Assembly (NCBI GenBank): GCA_004356775.1
Contig: SMXG01000133.1
Location: 1 to 43,485 of the forward strand
Length of the DNA stretch: 43,485 nucleotides
Source of the DNA: Betaproteobacteria bacterium
Lineage (GTDB): Bacteria; Pseudomonadota; Gammaproteobacteria; Burkholderiales; Nitrosomonadaceae
Reading direction: 5' to 3'
The notes under the pieces were generated by a model, which saw nothing but the letters and a program-made list of their open reading frames with translations, searched no databases and was not told the DNA's origin. The position numbers and the translations under genes are program-made. Positions 17,102 through 25,734 of this stretch are shown here, one piece after another (the stretch's first letter is position 1; every line of letters begins with the position of its first letter).

Positions 17102-19018
17102 ATGAAAAATATTTTTCTTGTGTTATTGTTTCTTGGTAACGTTGGAACACTCGTAGCTAGCCAAGATGATACTTTCATTACTGTACGTAAAGCATTCCGA
17201 TCGGGAAATTCTGCTCGCTTGGCCATTAATATCCCACGTCTACAAGGCCATGTGCTGGAATCTTATGCACTCTATTATCAGTTGAGCCTGCAGTTGGAGG
17301 ATCCCGATGTGGATGTGGATGCGGAGACGGTCAGGAAATTTCTCTTTCGTTATCGGGGCGATCTTCTTGCTGATAAGATACGCGGCGAATGGCTAAAAAT
17401 CCTTGGAAAAACACACCAATGGGAATTGTTTGCTGAGGAATATCCAGCACTAATCAACAAGGATACCGAGATTAGTTGTTACTCCTTGCAACAGCGGTTA
17501 TACGTAAACGATAGTGATGCATTGCATGAGGCGCTTCCGCTATGGTTCAACGGGCAAGATATGTCGGAAAGCTGTACGCCATTGTTTGCTTCGCTTATTA
17601 CGACCGAACTTCTAACGAAGGAGGATGTGTGGCGCCGGCTTCGCTTGGCCTTGGAAGTAGGCAATGTTGGCGTTGCAAAACACATCAACCAGTATCTGCC
17701 AAAAAAACAGGCGCTCAACGAACGCAAGTTAAATGCCGCCACCAAAAACCCATTACGCTACCTAGGAAAATACCGAAATAAGATCAAAACTCGCGCTGAC
17801 CGTGAAGTAATTCTATTCGCTATGTTACGCTTGCTTCGTAGCGGTCTAGATCGAGCTCATGCCTATTGGCCCAAGGTACGTGAGCGATTTTCTCACGGCG
17901 AGCAATCATATTTTAAGGCACAGTTGGCAAGCCGGGCGGCATATAAGCTTGATCCGCGTGCACTTGGCTGGTTCATGGAAGCCGCTAACATTAGTACTCC
18001 AGTCCTACTTTCGGATGCACAACTGGTATGGAAAACACGTGCTGCACTACGTGCTAACAACTGGATGACGGTGCTAGAAAGCATCGAGGCCATGTCTACT
18101 CGGGAACAGCAAGCAGCAGCTTGGCGATATTGGAAGGCTCGCGCTTTGAAGGCTAAAGGTAAAACTGCAAAAGCCAATGCGATCCTCGCACCATTAAGCA
18201 CCGAACACCATTTCTATGGCCAGCTAGCGAAAGAGGAACTGGAGATGGTAATTGGTATCCTTCCTAAATCCTATAAAATTAGGACAGAAGAGATTACAAC
18301 TGCACAGCAGTTACCAGGAATTCGACGAGCACTTGCCCTGTATCGTCTGAATCTACGAATTGAGGCCACACGCGAGTGGGCTTGGGCGATACGTGGATTC
18401 GATGACAAGCGTCTATTAGCTGCTGCTGAAGTAGCGCGCCGTAACAAAATCTACGATCGCGCTATCAATACAGCCAATAAAACCATGCAACTGCATGATT
18501 TTAATCTACGCTACCTCGCTCCTCATCGTGCAGTGATGCAAGATGTCTTGAAACAAAAAGAGCTTGACGAGGCTTGGGTGTACGGTTTGATTCGACAGGA
18601 AAGTCGTTTCATCACTAACGCTAAGTCTAGCGCAGGTGCAATCGGTTTGATGCAATTGATGCCATCTACCGCTAAATGGATAGCCAAAAAATTAGGTATG
18701 CGGAATTACCGTAAAAAACTTGTTATCCAGGTGAATACCAATCTAATGATGGGGACATATTATCTTAAGCATGTACTCACATTATTCGATAATCAATCAT
18801 TGTTGGCTTCAACGGCCTACAATGCTGGTCCTCGTCGTGCTCAGCAATGGCGCGGTGTGAAGCCACTGGAAGGCGCAGTTTATGCAGAAACTATTCCTTT
18901 CAACGAAACTCGTAACTACGTAAAAAAGGTCATGAGCAACACCATGTATTATGCTAGTACCTTCGGTCATCGAGTGCGGACCTTGAGACAGCGTCTCGAC
19001 ATAGTTGCGCCTAAATGA
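17102..19018 (+). CDS. slt: Soluble lytic murein transglycosylase Slt
   Basis: Periplasmic enzyme cleaving peptidoglycan glycan strands to 1,6-anhydro-muropeptides. The 638-residue protein has a signal peptide (MKNIFLVLLFLGNVGTLVAS). A long alpha-helical superhelical U/L region follows (about 25-470). The C-terminal SLT catalytic domain carries the catalytic Glu at about residue 500 in YGLIRQESRF, then SSAGAIGLMQLMPSTAKWIA and TAYNAGPRRAQQW. The ATG opens the only sensible signal peptide. The stop precedes the NDUFA9-like gene by 37 nt, and slt, the NDUFA9-like gene and cca probably form one unit. Confidence 0.93.
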   Translation: MKNIFLVLLFLGNVGTLVASQDDTFITVRKAFRSGNSARLAINIPRLQGHVLESYALYYQLSLQLEDPDVDVDAETVRKFLFRYRGDLLADKIRGEWLKILGKTHQWELFAEEYPALINKDTEISCYSLQQRLYVNDSDALHEALPLWFNGQDMSESCTPLFASLITTELLTKEDVWRRLRLALEVGNVGVAKHINQYLPKKQALNERKLNAATKNPLRYLGKYRNKIKTRADREVILFAMLRLLRSGLDRAHAYWPKVRERFSHGEQSYFKAQLASRAAYKLDPRALGWFMEAANISTPVLLSDAQLVWKTRAALRANNWMTVLESIEAMSTREQQAAAWRYWKARALKAKGKTAKANAILAPLSTEHHFYGQLAKEELEMVIGILPKSYKIRTEEITTAQQLPGIRRALALYRLNLRIEATREWAWAIRGFDDKRLLAAAEVARRNKIYDRAINTANKTMQLHDFNLRYLAPHRAVMQDVLKQKELDEAWVYGLIRQESRFITNAKSSAGAIGLMQLMPSTAKWIAKKLGMRNYRKKLVIQVNTNLMMGTYYLKHVLTLFDNQSLLASTAYNAGPRRAQQWRGVKPLEGAVYAETIPFNETRNYVKKVMSNTMYYASTFGHRVRTLRQRLDIVAPK

Positions 19019-19055
19019 GATAACAACGACTTACGAAAGAGAAAGAACAGGCGCT

Positions 19056-20006
19056 ATGAAAATCAATAATGTATGTATTATTGGCGGCAGCGGGTTTGTG
19101 GGTGGGCATATTGCGCACTTACTCACCGCACAAGGAATCAACCTACGTGTTCCAACACGTCATCGAGAGCGCGCCAAGTCGCTTTTGGTTTTACCGACTG
19201 CGGATGTGGTGGAAGCTGATGTCCATGATCCCACAGAACTTGATCAGCTTCTGGTTGGTATGGAAGCAGTTATTAATTTGGTAGGTATCTCGAATGGCGA
19301 TTTTGTATCTGCACACGTTGAATTACCAAAAAAAATTGTAGCAGCATGTAAGCGTAATAGTATATTACGCTTGTTACACGTGAGCGCTCTTAATGCCAAT
19401 ATTAACGGTGCAAACAATTATTTGCGTTCTAAGGGTGAGGGCGAAAGAGTCGTAATGGAGTCGGATTTGAAGACGACCGTTTTCAGACCATCGGTCATAT
19501 TCGGTCCGGGGGATTCGTTTCTCAATCTATTTGTTGATCTGGTACGGCGGCGCCTACCAGTACTATCACTAACATTCCCCAATGCGAAACTACAGCCGGT
19601 ATCTGTAGAGAATGTGGCACATGTAATCGTAGCAAGCCTTTCTGCTCCTACCACTTTTGGTCAAAGTTATGATTTATGTGGCCCAAAAATATACACTTTA
19701 AAGCAGCTAGTGGAATACGTGGCCTTTATAACTGGGCACGATCTTGCCGTTATTGGATTAAATGACAGCCTTTCCTACTTGCAAGTGATGATTATGAAAG
19801 TTTTTCCGGGTAGGCTTATGGCCCGCAACAACTATTTTTCGATGAAAGTTGACAGTATATGTAACTGTGATAATGCCAATAATTTGGCAGCAGTGTTCGG
19901 TATCCGCTCCACGGAGTTGGAAGAAGTAGCGCCACTATATTTAGCACACCTTACGCCGCGTGGGCGGTATAACGGTTTTCGTGATCGAGAGGGGAGACAA
20001 AATTAG
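19056..20006 (+). CDS. NAD-dependent epimerase/dehydratase, NDUFA9-like
   Basis: Extended/atypical short-chain dehydrogenase of 316 residues, closest in architecture to the complex I NDUFA9-like NAD(P)-binding proteins. A Rossmann site (CIIGGSGFVGGHIAHLL, about residues 6-22), INLVGIS near 75 and LRLLHVSALNA near 108 are visible; the catalytic YxxxK is replaced by NNYLRSKGEGE-type residues (Y then K four residues on, in YLRSK). The start at 19056 is chosen for an AGG about 5 nt before the ATG; an upstream in-frame start overlaps slt. The substrate is unknown. The 3' end overlaps cca. Confidence 0.82.
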   Translation: MKINNVCIIGGSGFVGGHIAHLLTAQGINLRVPTRHRERAKSLLVLPTADVVEADVHDPTELDQLLVGMEAVINLVGISNGDFVSAHVELPKKIVAACKRNSILRLLHVSALNANINGANNYLRSKGEGERVVMESDLKTTVFRPSVIFGPGDSFLNLFVDLVRRRLPVLSLTFPNAKLQPVSVENVAHVIVASLSAPTTFGQSYDLCGPKIYTLKQLVEYVAFITGHDLAVIGLNDSLSYLQVMIMKVFPGRLMARNNYFSMKVDSICNCDNANNLAAVFGIRSTELEEVAPLYLAHLTPRGRYNGFRDREGRQN

Positions 20007-21246
20007 TTCCCTATCGGAAGTTTATTTAGTTGGCGGCTCAGTACGCGACGAACTGTTGGAACTGCCGGTCAAAGACCATGATTATGTTGTTGTGGGGTCT
20101 ACGCCAGAGGAAATGGTGGGGCTTGGGTATCGTTCAGTGGGCAAAGACTTCCCAGTTTATCTTCATCCCAAAAGCCAAGACCAATATGCGTTGGCGCGAA
20201 CTGAGCGTAAAGTTGCACGTGGATATAAGGGTTTTAAAGTTTATACGTCTCCTAAAGTTACGTTGCAGGATGATTTGGCTCGACGAGATCTCACTATTAA
20301 CGCAATCGCCAAGGATAAATATGGCAATATTATCGATCCCTTCAATGGTGTTGCTGACCTTGAAGCAGGTGTGCTGCGACATGTAAGTCCAGCGTTTTCC
20401 GAAGATCCGGTCCGAGTGCTACGAACGGCACGTTTTTCTGCTCGTTTTGGTTTTCGTATCGCTCCAGAGACCCTCGTGTTAATGAATGAATTAGTACGCA
20501 ACGGCGAAGTTGATGCTTTAGTGCCTGAGCGAGTGTGGCTGGAAATTGCTCGCGGATTGATGGAGCAAAATCCTTCACGCCTGTTTTATGTACTACGAGA
20601 ATGTGGTGCACTGGCTCGTATCATGCCGGAAGTCGATGTATTGTTCGGCATACCCCAGCCAGCGCAATGGCATCCCGAAATTGATACTGGCGTACACGTA
20701 ATGCAGGTTATTGATTATGCCGCATCAAAAAATTATTCTTTACCAGTGCGTTTTGCAGCACTTACCCACGACCTTGGTAAGGGGGTTACGCCGCGGGATT
20801 CATGGCCACACCATGTTGGCCATGAATCCCATAGTGTGAAATTAGTTAAAGATTTATGCAAGCGCATCAAGATCCCTAAAGATAGTCGTGATCTTGCATT
20901 ACTAGTGGCACGCTTTCACAGTAATGTACATCGTACAGCGGAATTATGCCCGGAAACTATAGGCGATATGCTACTAGCAGTGGATGCTTATCGTAAGCCA
21001 GAGCGCTTCGAGGAATTTATTCAAGCCTGCGCATGCGATTTTCATGGGCGGTCTGGCTACGCCAAAAAAACCTACCCGCAGGCGATGCGGTTACGTGCGG
21101 CATTCAATGCAGCAAGTAGCGTAGATAGTGGTGCAATCGCTGCTAGCCTAGCAATGATTGTTTCTGATCCTACCCTTTTGTCGGCTTCAATTAATGCAAA
21201 GGTACGAGAAGCACGTATCGACCAAATCAAAAGTCGGCTAACTTGA
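19981..21246 (+). CDS. cca: CCA-adding tRNA nucleotidyltransferase
   Basis: Adds or repairs the 3'-terminal CCA of tRNAs. The head domain shows YLVGGSVRDELLELPVKDHDYVVVG (in two parts: GGSVRD and DHDYVVVG) and DDLARRDLTINAIA. RVLRTARFSARFGF follows, and a C-terminal HD phosphohydrolase domain contains LTHDLGKGVTP, as in class II multifunctional Cca. The start is uncertain. GTG at 19960 and GTG at 19981 are in frame but lack ribosome sites. An ATT at 20002 lies 5 nt after a strong GGAG and would give MSSLSEVYLVGG, close to the usual N-terminus. I list the conservative GTG 19981. The gene overlaps the NDUFA9-like stop. Confidence 0.9.
   Translation: MIERGDKISSLSEVYLVGGSVRDELLELPVKDHDYVVVGSTPEEMVGLGYRSVGKDFPVYLHPKSQDQYALARTERKVARGYKGFKVYTSPKVTLQDDLARRDLTINAIAKDKYGNIIDPFNGVADLEAGVLRHVSPAFSEDPVRVLRTARFSARFGFRIAPETLVLMNELVRNGEVDALVPERVWLEIARGLMEQNPSRLFYVLRECGALARIMPEVDVLFGIPQPAQWHPEIDTGVHVMQVIDYAASKNYSLPVRFAALTHDLGKGVTPRDSWPHHVGHESHSVKLVKDLCKRIKIPKDSRDLALLVARFHSNVHRTAELCPETIGDMLLAVDAYRKPERFEEFIQACACDFHGRSGYAKKTYPQAMRLRAAFNAASSVDSGAIAASLAMIVSDPTLLSASINAKVREARIDQIKSRLT
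19990..19996 (+). promoter_or_regulatory. Shine-Dalgarno candidate for an ATT start of cca
   Basis: AGGGGAG is the only strong ribosome site near the cca N-terminus. It sits inside the tail of the upstream gene, 5 nt before an in-frame ATT (20002) that overlaps the upstream TAG. This arrangement resembles translational coupling. It would be downstream of both GTG candidates and so useless for them. Confidence 0.45.
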
Positions 21247-21284
21247 TCTCTATAGTTGTATAAGTAAGAGCAACGGCTTAGTCT

Positions 21285-21301
21285 GATAATGAGACATTAT
21301 C
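21285..21301. terminator. Hairpin between convergent cca and msrA
   Basis: A perfect 7-bp inverted repeat GATAATG / CATTATC with an AGA loop lies midway between two convergent genes. It lacks a T tract on either side, so it is at best a weak bidirectional terminator or an RNA end-processing structure. Confidence 0.4.
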
Positions 21302-21314
21302 CAGTGTGGCGATC

Positions 21315-21779
21315 CTATATAAGGCTGCGCCTCTCCAAATATTTTTGATGATATTCTTCAGCACGATAAAACTCGTCGGCAGGTAAAATTTCCGTTACGA
21401 TAGATTCACGCCAACGCCTACTTAGCCGTAATTTTTTCTTGGATGATTTCGCTGTGGCTTCCTGATCTGTCGTATTAAAGAATATTATCGAACGGTACTG
21501 CGTGCCCACATCCTGGCCTTGCTGATTGCGGGTAGTTGGATTATGGCAATTCCAGAACACATCAAGTAATGCTTCGTAAGTGACCTGAGAGGGATCATAT
21601 TCTACTTGCACCACTTCGGCGTGACCGGTTTCACCTGTGCACACATCGTTGTATGTGGGGTTTTTAACGTGGCCACCGGAGTATCCACATATTACCTCAC
21701 TGACACCTTGGACTCGACGGAAAGTGGCTTCTACGGACCAGAAACAACCTGCTCCAAAAATTACTTTTTCCATGGGCAT
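21315..21779 (-). CDS. msrA: Peptide methionine sulfoxide reductase MsrA
   Basis: Reduces S-methionine sulfoxide in proteins. The 154-residue protein contains the active-site GAGCFWSVEATF with catalytic Cys12, plus VICGYSGGHVKNPTYNDVC and TGHAEVVQVEYDP. The C-terminal FYRAEEYHQKYLERR is family-typical. The protein is of the short, cytosolic form. A second Cys (in YNDVCTGETGHAE) may serve in recycling. The ATG at 21779 has a distant GAGA; an internal ATG two codons later is equally possible. Convergent with cca, probably monocistronic. Confidence 0.92.
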   Translation of the reverse strand: MPMEKVIFGAGCFWSVEATFRRVQGVSEVICGYSGGHVKNPTYNDVCTGETGHAEVVQVEYDPSQVTYEALLDVFWNCHNPTTRNQQGQDVGTQYRSIIFFNTTDQEATAKSSKKKLRLSRRWRESIVTEILPADEFYRAEEYHQKYLERRSLI

Positions 21780-21845
21780 TGTCGTAATCTCTTTAAGATA
21801 AATAATACTTGTCTTAGAAAATAAAAGATCGAATTTCTGGGGTGA

Positions 21846-22598
21846 TCATCGTGGCTTACGAGGCATAATGGAGAACAGGCGATCGTAAACAAAATTGGGA
21901 AGTAATTTCAGCACGCGTGCAACAATTGCCATTTGCCAGGGGATCACAGCATACAATTTTTTATGCTTAATGATACGTACAATCTTTTTGGCAACGGTTT
22001 CTGCCGTCAGGATAAAGGGCATGCGAAATGGGTTATTCGCTGTCATCGGTGTGGCAATGTAGCCGGGGCAAACAGTAATGACAGATACACCGCTTCCAAA
22101 CATTTCCACGCGCAGGCTTTCCAGATACAATATAGCAGCAGCTTTTGACGCTGAGTAAGCACCTCCACCGGGAAGTCCACGATAGCCTGCTATGCTAGCG
22201 ATTCCAACTAAACTACCATGTCCGGATGTTCGCATTGCAACAATAAACGGCTGGAAAGTGTTAACCATTCCAGTGACGTTAGTTGCTAAGATAGACTCAA
22301 AAACTTCGCTGTCTTCAGCATATTCTGTGAGGACGCCACGACTGATGCCGGCGTTGGCGATGACAATATCAGGGCAGTCGTGGCGTTGTATGAAATCACG
22401 TGCGGCAGATTGCATAGATTGGACATCGCGAACATCAGCAGCATAGAAAAAAGCACTAGGTAGTTCATTCGCTAAAGCTTGTAATGGTTCCTTGTTCCTT
22501 GCAATCAGTCCAAGTGTCGCACCTAGTGCTGCATAATGCCTGGCTAACGCCATACCTAATCCGCTGGAAGCACCGCTAATAATAACTTTTAATGGCAT
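21846..22598 (-). CDS. Short-chain dehydrogenase/reductase family oxidoreductase
   Basis: Classical SDR of 250 residues. The cofactor motif is ISGASSGLGMALARHYA (residues about 7-23). IVIANAGISRG (about 77-87) is the NNAG equivalent. Catalytic Ser lies in VGIASIAGYRG, and Tyr/Lys in YSASKAAAILYLESLR (about 145-160). PGYIATPMT follows. A C-terminal hydrophobic patch (AIVARVLKLLPNFVYDRLF) suggests membrane association. The ATG at 22598 is preferred over the TTG at 22619; neither has a clear ribosome site. It follows dsbA by about 39 nt on the same strand. The substrate is unknown. Confidence 0.85.
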   Translation of the reverse strand: MPLKVIISGASSGLGMALARHYAALGATLGLIARNKEPLQALANELPSAFFYAADVRDVQSMQSAARDFIQRHDCPDIVIANAGISRGVLTEYAEDSEVFESILATNVTGMVNTFQPFIVAMRTSGHGSLVGIASIAGYRGLPGGGAYSASKAAAILYLESLRVEMFGSGVSVITVCPGYIATPMTANNPFRMPFILTAETVAKKIVRIIKHKKLYAVIPWQMAIVARVLKLLPNFVYDRLFSIMPRKPR

Positions 22599-22637
22599 CG
22601 AAAGGGTTGAAGTTGGCAAGGAGAAGGTAGCAGTGAG

Positions 22638-23288
22638 CTATGATTTTTTCGTTCTTTCCTTACGCACTTTTTTAATCAATTCATCTAGTGTTTTAATGGT
22701 TTCTTGTGGAGTATCACTCATTTTTCCGCTGGTCAAGTACTTGCCATCCACTACCAATGCTGGGACACCTTTGAAACCATAATCTCTAGACATTCGTGAG
22801 GATTGGGACGATTGATTTTCAACGGTGAAAGAATTGTAAATAGCAACGAATTTTTTTCGATCAATTCCTTGTTTCTCGATCCAGTTAAATAACAGTTCTT
22901 CCTTGGTTAGGTCAATTCTTTCGATATGAATAGCGTAATAGATTTTATCGTGTAACTTGTCCCTTGCCCCCATGACCTCCAACGCGTAAAAAGTTTTTGC
23001 ACCAGGAACCCAACTGCTGCGAAAAATCGCCGGAACGTATCGGAAACTTACATCTTTAGGGGCTCTTTTCAGCCAGGCTTTGATGTAAGGGTGCAACTTG
23101 TAGCAGTGCTGGCAGCCATACCAAAAGAACTCGCGAACCTCAATATTTTTACTGTTTTCAGTCGGTTGAGGTCTAAGTAAGACAGTGTAATCTCGGCCTT
23201 CGGTAAGTTCGGCACGTACACCAGAAATACCGGTAACGCCCAAACCAAGAAATAAAAGAAAGGCTACAAAGAAGCGCATAGGGCTCAT
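22638..23288 (-). CDS. dsbA: Thiol:disulfide interchange protein DsbA
   Basis: Periplasmic oxidase that introduces disulfides into exported proteins, here potentially the Cys-bearing pilins. The 216-residue precursor has a signal peptide ending VRA (about residue 26). The thioredoxin-fold active site is FFWYGCQHCYKLHP with Cys59 and Cys62, so the dipeptide is Gln-His instead of the common Pro-His. The cis-Pro loop reads GVPALVVDGKY. The ATG at 23288 is fixed by AAGGAG 6 nt upstream; an in-frame opening at 23321 is not needed. It follows the SPOR gene on the same strand. Confidence 0.92.
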   Translation of the reverse strand: MSPMRFFVAFLLFLGLGVTGISGVRAELTEGRDYTVLLRPQPTENSKNIEVREFFWYGCQHCYKLHPYIKAWLKRAPKDVSFRYVPAIFRSSWVPGAKTFYALEVMGARDKLHDKIYYAIHIERIDLTKEELLFNWIEKQGIDRKKFVAIYNSFTVENQSSQSSRMSRDYGFKGVPALVVDGKYLTSGKMSDTPQETIKTLDELIKKVRKERTKKS

Positions 23289-23348
23289 TTTTTCTCCTTT
23301 AGATAAATTCGATATTTCCATTCGCGGTGATTTTGGTACGAAGTGCCC

Positions 23349-23951
23349 TTACTGGGTTTCTTCATGTACCTTGATAAGATTGGCCTCAACGCCGCTCTGC
23401 AGCAGAGCTGAGCGTGCTTGATTAATGTCAACAACTTTCGTAAAGGGTCCTACGCGAACCCTATGCCACATACCCTTTTCAGACAAATCGGCTGATTGAA
23501 CATAGGCTCGCATGCCGAGCATGGCAATTTTTGCTTTTAGACTTTCCGCATCCTCTGCGTTCTGGAATGATCCTGCCTGAAGATAATATTTGTCCTTGGG
23601 CGATGGTTGTTGTACGGCTTCTTGAAATTGCTGCTCAGTAACTGGTTCTTCACTACCGGACAGTATTTTGTAGAATTCAAATCGTGGTTTTCCATTTGTA
23701 GTTTTAGCTGATTTCCCCACTCTGTCAGATACTTGTACCCCTTTTAAGGCTCCGTTCTTTGAGCTTTTTGTCGTCGTGCTGACCTCAGGCTTGGCACTTA
23801 GAATGAACGGACTAGGTGCCTGGTGGATATATATCCACACACCGATGGCGCTGACAAGACCCAACACATAACCAACAAATAATCCTAAAAGAAGAGTAGC
23901 TCCTTTTTTGTCGGAAGTAGATTTGGGAGGGGATTTGTAGTCTCGACTCAT
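23349..23951 (-). CDS. SPOR-domain membrane protein, FtsN-like
   Basis: Bitopic inner-membrane protein of 200 residues. A short cytoplasmic Lys-rich tail (MSRDYKSPPKSTSDKKG) is followed by a membrane helix (ATLLLGLFVGYVLGLVSAIGVW, about 18-39), a low-complexity periplasmic linker and a C-terminal SPOR domain (KYYLQAGSFQNAEDAESLKA to RVRVGPFTKV, about 125-195) that binds denuded septal glycan. This matches the betaproteobacterial argS-adjacent FtsN-like proteins. The ATG at 23951 is preferred because the longer in-frame reading overlaps argS and spoils the cytoplasmic tail. It lies 25 nt after the argS stop. Confidence 0.85.
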   Translation of the reverse strand: MSRDYKSPPKSTSDKKGATLLLGLFVGYVLGLVSAIGVWIYIHQAPSPFILSAKPEVSTTTKSSKNGALKGVQVSDRVGKSAKTTNGKPRFEFYKILSGSEEPVTEQQFQEAVQQPSPKDKYYLQAGSFQNAEDAESLKAKIAMLGMRAYVQSADLSEKGMWHRVRVGPFTKVVDINQARSALLQSGVEANLIKVHEETQ

Positions 23952-23976
23952 AGAAATGTTTACCGGATTTGTATGC

Positions 23977-25734
23977 TTACATCTTATCAGGTGCACTCAC
24001 ACCCAGCAGCGTTAAACCGTTAACCAACACCTGCCGTATTGAGGCAATCAATGCCAACCTGGCGAGCCGGAGTGGTATTTCCGGCACGAGAAAGCGTGTT
24101 GAATTATAATAACTGTGGAACTCACCCGCCAGTTCCTTAAGGTAGAAGGCAATCAGGTGAGGAGAGAGTTCCCTCGCCGCCACATCCACTATTTCAGGGT
24201 AATCAATCAGTTTTTGTAGTAGTGACAATTCTACAATACTAGAGAGTAGAGCTGTATCAGCATTGGCAAGAGTTGTAGGATTCTCACCCCACTGTTTCAG
24301 AACACTACACACCCGCGCGTGGGCATATTGTACATAATACACTGGGTTATCATTATGTCGCGATTTTGCCAGATCCAAATCAAAATCCAGATGCTGGTCA
24401 CTTTTACGTAACATGTAAAAGAATCGCGCTGCATCGTTACCTACTTCCTGACGTAATTCCCGTAATGTTACAAATTTTCCTGATCGGGTAGACATGGGCG
24501 CCTTAACGCCGTCACGGTAAAGCACAACAAACTGCACCAATGCAATTTCGAGTTTTGATGGGTCAAATGCTAACGCCTGAATTGCCCCCCTCACCCGAGG
24601 AATATAACCGTGATGATCGGCGCCCCACACGTCAATGATGCGGTCAAAGCCACGCTGAAATTTGTTGAAATGATAGGCAATATCAGAGGCGAAATATGTG
24701 AATTGCCCATTCTCCCGCTGCACGACCCGATCTTTCTCATCACCAAAATCAGACGAGCGGAACCATCTGGCACCATCTTGCTGATACAAGTAATTTTTTT
24801 GTTCAAGCAATTGAATCACATGGTCCACCATGCCGTTTTCAAATAACGATTGTTCTGAAAACCACGTATCGAACACTACACCGAATTCCATCAAATCATT
24901 ACGGCAGTCACCCAGTTGTTCGGTTAAAACAAAATTGTGAATATATATGTAATCCCGCCCTAGCAGTTTTTTGGTGTTGGCTATAAATCGATCAAGTAAT
25001 ATCTCAGAGTCATCCTCTGTTTTTACATCCGCAGTAGAGATGTCCTGTAAAAGCGAATCAGGTTGATGCAGATAGTGGTTACCATGTGCCTTGTAAATCA
25101 ACTGTGCCATGTTACGAACATATTCACCTTGATAGGCATTACTAGGGAAGGATATGGCTAGGCCATTCAATTCAAGATAACGCAACCAAGTAGAAACCGT
25201 TAAAATGTCCATTTGCCGCCCTGCATCATTGACATAGTACTCACGTGTTACAGAGAAACCTACAGCCGTCAGTACATTGGCGAGACATGCACCAAATGCC
25301 GCACCGCGCCCGTGCCCAACATGTAGTGGACCAGTAGGGTTTGCTGAAACGAATTCCACCTGAATTTTCTTACCTGCGCCAAAGTTGCTACAGCCGAATT
25401 CTTTGCTACTCTCCAGCACAATGTGTGGAAATTGTTGCTTAGTGGAGATTTTAAGAAATAAATTGATGAATCCTCCTCCCGCAGCCTCAACCTTTTCAAG
25501 GTAGGGTGAGGTAGGCATCGCATTAATCAGTAATGTAGCAATGGTTCGTGGGTCTTGATGTAGTGGCTTGGCCAACTGCATTGCCAGATTACAGGAGTAA
25601 TCGCCATGACTAATTTGTTTTGGGCGAGCAAACTCAATATTAATGCCCAAATCCGTGTTTGTGAATGTGCTCAAGGCGTGGTGCAGTAGCTCTGCTAAGT
25701 GAGATTTAAAGTTGGGGTGGACTGGTAAAGTCAT
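23977..25734 (-). CDS. argS: Arginyl-tRNA synthetase
   Basis: Class I aminoacyl-tRNA synthetase charging tRNA-Arg, 585 residues. The HIGH signature is ANPTGPLHVGHGRGAAFG (HVGH at 138-141). The KMSKS-like loop is KAPMSTRSGKFVTLREL (about residue 368), the degenerate form normal for ArgRS. An N-terminal tRNA-recognition domain and a C-terminal DALR anticodon-binding domain ending NGLTLLGVSAPDKM are complete. No clear ribosome site precedes the ATG. The argS-SPOR-dsbA-SDR genes are closely spaced and probably co-transcribed from the promoter at 25772-25777. Confidence 0.95.
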   Translation of the reverse strand: MTLPVHPNFKSHLAELLHHALSTFTNTDLGINIEFARPKQISHGDYSCNLAMQLAKPLHQDPRTIATLLINAMPTSPYLEKVEAAGGGFINLFLKISTKQQFPHIVLESSKEFGCSNFGAGKKIQVEFVSANPTGPLHVGHGRGAAFGACLANVLTAVGFSVTREYYVNDAGRQMDILTVSTWLRYLELNGLAISFPSNAYQGEYVRNMAQLIYKAHGNHYLHQPDSLLQDISTADVKTEDDSEILLDRFIANTKKLLGRDYIYIHNFVLTEQLGDCRNDLMEFGVVFDTWFSEQSLFENGMVDHVIQLLEQKNYLYQQDGARWFRSSDFGDEKDRVVQRENGQFTYFASDIAYHFNKFQRGFDRIIDVWGADHHGYIPRVRGAIQALAFDPSKLEIALVQFVVLYRDGVKAPMSTRSGKFVTLRELRQEVGNDAARFFYMLRKSDQHLDFDLDLAKSRHNDNPVYYVQYAHARVCSVLKQWGENPTTLANADTALLSSIVELSLLQKLIDYPEIVDVAARELSPHLIAFYLKELAGEFHSYYNSTRFLVPEIPLRLARLALIASIRQVLVNGLTLLGVSAPDKM

